64,000 nucleotides of DNA from Sphingobacteriales bacterium (GTDB lineage: Bacteria; Bacteroidota; Bacteroidia; Chitinophagales; JADIYW01): NCBI GenBank assembly GCA_016721245.1, contig JADKIQ010000004.1:248001-312000 (forward strand), in the 5' to 3' direction. Shown here in pieces: positions 61,717 through 64,000 of the stretch. The first letter of the stretch is position 1; every line of letters starts with the position of its first letter. The notes beneath the pieces are model-generated. The model was given only the letters and a program-made list of their open reading frames with translations. It was not told the origin of the DNA and did no database searches. A program made the translations under genes and the position numbers.

Positions 61717-62184
61717 ATGTTACAGGATATTTATAACGACATACAGGCAAAAATACAGCAGCAGATTCAGGAGAAATTTGGATTGAGTGCTGACCAGACT
61801 ACACAGAGCACCAATGTGCTGCTGGAAAATTTTAAGAAATTCTTTTCGGAAGATTTGATGGCGGGCGGCATGAGCGGCTTGAGGGATCTGATGAATAATG
61901 GGTTGAATGACATTAAAACCAACCCGACGCTGCAGAATTTACGCGAGAACTTATTGAATGATTTAGTGAATAAAGTTGGTTTGGCAGAAGATACGGCACA
62001 AAAAGTACGTGATTTCTCCCTGACGGAAGTGTTCGAGCGTTTTAAAACGGAATTTACAGATGAAAACGGCAAACCAGATTTCGGTAAAATCATGAGCAAA
62101 CTTTCCATGGATGATTTAAAAGGAAAAGCACAGGAAGTGATTAATAAAATGGGTGTTGATATTGGTAAGTTGTTTGGGAAGTAG
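61717..62184 (+). CDS. Small helical cytoplasmic protein of unknown function
   Basis: 155 aa from MLQDIYNDIQAKIQQQIQEK; an upstream in-frame start would add MFNKNKT and is less supported by the promoter. The protein is almost wholly helical, with two or three amphipathic helices: IYNDIQAKIQQQIQEKFGLS, LLENFKKFFSEDLMAGGMSG, and LRDLMNNGLNDIKTNPTLQN repeats, ending DDLKGKAQEVINKMGVDIGK. No signal peptide or membrane helix. It is not assigned to a family I can name. It stands opposite the beta-CASP gene, with a TATCTTTG box upstream. Confidence 0.6.
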   Translation: MLQDIYNDIQAKIQQQIQEKFGLSADQTTQSTNVLLENFKKFFSEDLMAGGMSGLRDLMNNGLNDIKTNPTLQNLRENLLNDLVNKVGLAEDTAQKVRDFSLTEVFERFKTEFTDENGKPDFGKIMSKLSMDDLKGKAQEVINKMGVDIGKLFGK

Positions 62185-62201
62185 TAACTACTATCTTTTG
62201 A

Positions 62202-62676
62202 ATGATGGAAAGAGTACGATTGTCTAATAAAATATATTCACTTTATTTAGTAATTATATTGGTTCCAATTATTACAGTCGGAGTAGTATATAATAACTTT
62301 TCAAAATTTAATTTTCTTGTATTATTACTTACATCTGCTCTTGTTGTTATAATTGAGTTTGCTTTTGTCCGATTTATAAATGCATTTAAAGCATTAGAAT
62401 TTGATGAAAATAATCTTTATATAATTGAAAGTGAAGATGAAATAATTATTCCGTATGAATGATATTGAAGTTGTTAAACTAACAATGATATTTAACATTA
62501 AAAAAATAGTGCGTATAAAATATGATAACTTAGATCATGAAATAAAAAAGAGATTTATTTTATGCCAAATATGTGGAGTAATAATGATTTATTTAAATTT
62601 CAAGATTTAATTAAACAAAAGAATCCAAATATAATTATTAAGAATTTTTCATCATCATTCGACTTAGATCAGTAAA
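62202..62676 (+). pseudogene. Small two-helix membrane protein with PH-like C-terminus, two frameshifts
   Basis: The first frame (62202-62462, 86 aa) has two membrane helices (IYSLYLVIILVPIITVGVVY and FLVLLLTSALVVIIEFAFVR), then ALEFDENNLYIIESEDEIII and stops at PYE. The next frame from 62455 continues NDIEVVKLTMIFNIKKIVRI and KYDNLDHEIKKRFIL, then needs one more T in the run at 62558-62561 to read FMPNMWSNNDLFKFQDL and on to the stop at 62674-62676. Joined, it is a common small protein layout, two helices followed by a soluble PH-like domain, of about 157 aa. Function unknown. It lies 17 bases after the small helical protein gene. Confidence 0.6.
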
Positions 62677-62687
62677 ATTAACGGTAA

Positions 62688-63755
62688 TTATAAAACCTGC
62701 TCCAACAACTTTCTGTAAATCGTCAGACCGTCTTCGATTTCCTGCAGGTAAATAAATTCATCCGCCGTATGGGAACGCTCGGATTTGCCGGGACCGATTT
62801 TTACACTTGGTATTTTTAATAAAGCCTGATCGGAAAGGGTAGAAGAGCCGAAGGTTTCAATACCTAATTTCTCGGCGGCTTTCACAATCATATGTTCTTT
62901 ATCTATCTGCGAAGGCTGCAAGCGCGTAGAACGTGCTTTGATATCCGCTTTTACATTGTCGCGTATAATTTCTAAAATCTGGTCGGTGCTGTACTCCGGA
63001 ATGGTGCGCACATCCACCGTGTATTTGCAAACATCCGGCACCACGTTGTGCTGTGTACCTGCATGTATCATACTTACGGTCAGTTTTACAGGACCTAAAG
63101 TTGGATTTATCTTTTTGAACTGATAATTCTGAAACCATTGTACATCCACCATAGCGAGGTAAATCGCATTCAAGCCGTCATTGCGCGCCGCATGTCCGGC
63201 TTTCCCTTTTACTTCCGCATCTAATACCATCAGTCCTTTTTCCGCAATGGCCATTTTCATTTCTGTAGGCTCACCAACAATCGCAAACTCACAGGAGGAT
63301 GTAATTTCTTCAATTTGCTCGATACCGTTTTTGCCCGAAATTTCTTCTTCAGAAGTGGCGGCAAAAATGATATTGTATTTTAAATCATCTTTATCGTAAA
63401 AATGCAAAAAGGTAGCGAGCAAAGAAATCAAAGCGGCACCGGCATCGTTGCTGCCAAGCCCGTATAATTTATTTTCTTCCACAGTGGCATTAAACGGATC
63501 TTTATTCCAGCCACTGACAGGTTTTACCGTATCAATATGCGAGTTGAGTAAAATCGTTGGCTTAAGAAAATTGTAGTGTTTATTTTTTGCCCAGGTATTA
63601 TTCAGTTTGGTTTCAAACGGAATTTTTTTTGATTTCAAAAACTTGCGGATGACATCAGCAGCCTTGTCTTCTTCTTTGCTGAAAGAAGAAACGCCGATGA
63701 GTTTTTGCAATAACTCTATAAACTGAACTTGTATGTCGTCCTGTATTTTGGTCAT
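62688..63755 (-). CDS. M20-family deacetylase of the arginine pathway (ArgE-like)
   Basis: 355 aa from MTKIQDDIQVQFIELL. The start at 63755 comes two bases after the argB stop codon (TAAGATG), which favours it over the longer frame from 63797. M20 marks are NSHIDTVKPVSGWN (His and Asp metal ligands), GLGSNDAGAALISL, AATSEEEISGKNGIEQIEE with the catalytic Glu pair, and IVGEPTEMKMAIAEKG. The dimerisation lid is MVLDAEVKGKAGHAARNDG. In Bacteroidota such enzymes remove the N-acyl group from N-acetyl- or N-succinyl-ornithine or citrulline. Adjacency to argB supports the arginine role. Confidence 0.88.
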   Translation of the reverse strand: MTKIQDDIQVQFIELLQKLIGVSSFSKEEDKAADVIRKFLKSKKIPFETKLNNTWAKNKHYNFLKPTILLNSHIDTVKPVSGWNKDPFNATVEENKLYGLGSNDAGAALISLLATFLHFYDKDDLKYNIIFAATSEEEISGKNGIEQIEEITSSCEFAIVGEPTEMKMAIAEKGLMVLDAEVKGKAGHAARNDGLNAIYLAMVDVQWFQNYQFKKINPTLGPVKLTVSMIHAGTQHNVVPDVCKYTVDVRTIPEYSTDQILEIIRDNVKADIKARSTRLQPSQIDKEHMIVKAAEKLGIETFGSSTLSDQALLKIPSVKIGPGKSERSHTADEFIYLQEIEDGLTIYRKLLEQVL

Positions 63756-63756
63756 C

Positions 63757-64000
63757 TTAGTTTTTGGTAAATGTTGTTCCAAATTTAGCATTTTCATTCA
63801 CAATAGGAAGTACATTTTTAGCGTGGCATAAAATAACTTTTTCCACACCATTTTCCAGCGCGTGTATTATATTAGAAGTTTTTGGCAGCATTCCTGCGTT
63901 AATGATTTGTTTTTCTTTGAGTTGTTCTACTTCTGCAATATTTAAATGACTGATGATACTGTCATTATTGTTAACATCTTTTAAGAGTCCGTCTTTTTCA
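63757..64000 (-). CDS. argB: Acetylglutamate kinase, C-terminal part (5' end outside window)
   Basis: About 80 C-terminal residues are visible, ending ENAKFGTTFTKN. The segment KDGLLKDVNNNDSIISHLNI, then NAGMLPKTSNIIHALENGVE and KVILCHAKNVLPIVNENAKFGT fits the conserved C-terminal region of acetylglutamate kinase (ArgB), where GMxPKxxxxxxAxxxGV is highly conserved. The enzyme phosphorylates N-acetyl- (or N-succinyl-) glutamate, the second step of arginine synthesis. Its stop codon precedes the deacetylase start by one base, so both are translated in tandem. The rest lies beyond the window. Confidence 0.85.
   Translation of the reverse strand, partial: EKDGLLKDVNNNDSIISHLNIAEVEQLKEKQIINAGMLPKTSNIIHALENGVEKVILCHAKNVLPIVNENAKFGTTFTKN

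Noticed and set aside
1..64000. tRNA or rRNA genes
   Set aside because: No cloverleaf with anticodon/T-loop signatures and no rRNA-like conserved stretches were noticed; the palindromic elements are cloverleaf-shaped but lack tRNA consensus bases.

Overview
The window comes from a member of the Bacteroidota, most likely near Chitinophagales/Saprospiria. This rests on very large secreted proteins with type IX secretion (T9SS) C-terminal domains of both kinds (Por-type A tail and CHU_C/gliding type B tail), a WbqC-family protein, a PspC/PadR pair, TAnnTTTG promoter boxes and low G+C. No rRNA, tRNA, CRISPR array or classical transposase was recognised.

Layout. 1-4838: 5' part of an HtrA protease, dapF, a DUF559 (Vsr-like) nuclease gene embedded in palindromic repeats, a CorA-type channel and an AI-2E-type membrane protein. 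4839-15570: AT-rich spacer, then a roughly 10-kb beta-helix/GEVED surface-protein gene broken by many frameshifts but ending in an intact T9SS sorting tail. 15590-23657: FtsE-like ATPase, hemE, an RNA-binding protein, small secreted proteins, PspC/PadR and an MscS channel. 23660-34844: two giant type B T9SS proteins (2114 and 1399 aa) with a small secreted protein. 35078-40853: nitroreductase, LysE exporter, sugar-nucleotide reductase, glycosyltransferase (frameshifted), lipid A acyltransferase homologue, WbqC and a PDZ protein.

40953-51297 is a catabolic island: carboxyltransferase, biotin carboxylase/BCCP, enoyl-CoA hydratase, AtuA, an AtuA-partner protein and two acyl-CoA dehydrogenases fused to SCP2-like domains, all on the minus strand, with a free SCP2 protein divergent. 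The divergent promoter region holds two copies of an AACGTTTGGT operator-like site. The set suggests degradation of a branched or isoprenoid acyl-CoA (leucine/terpene type).

51416-64000: SDR, acetyltransferase and prenol-kinase-like operon, a TlpA-like thioredoxin protein (frameshifted), CrcB, a DUF1571 protein with an internal LysM, argH, PPK2, a HerA-like ATPase (frameshifted), a beta-CASP hydrolase, a small helical protein, a frameshifted small membrane protein, and a deacetylase/argB pair.

The most unusual signal is a family of cloverleaf-like palindromes (outer stem plus three hairpin arms). They flank and partly duplicate the DUF559 nuclease gene, and a distant copy carries compensatory stem changes. 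Other palindromic families occupy most spacers of the catabolic operon and have entered two of its coding sequences. Single-base homopolymer indels break several otherwise intact genes, so consensus errors must be considered before calling pseudogenes.
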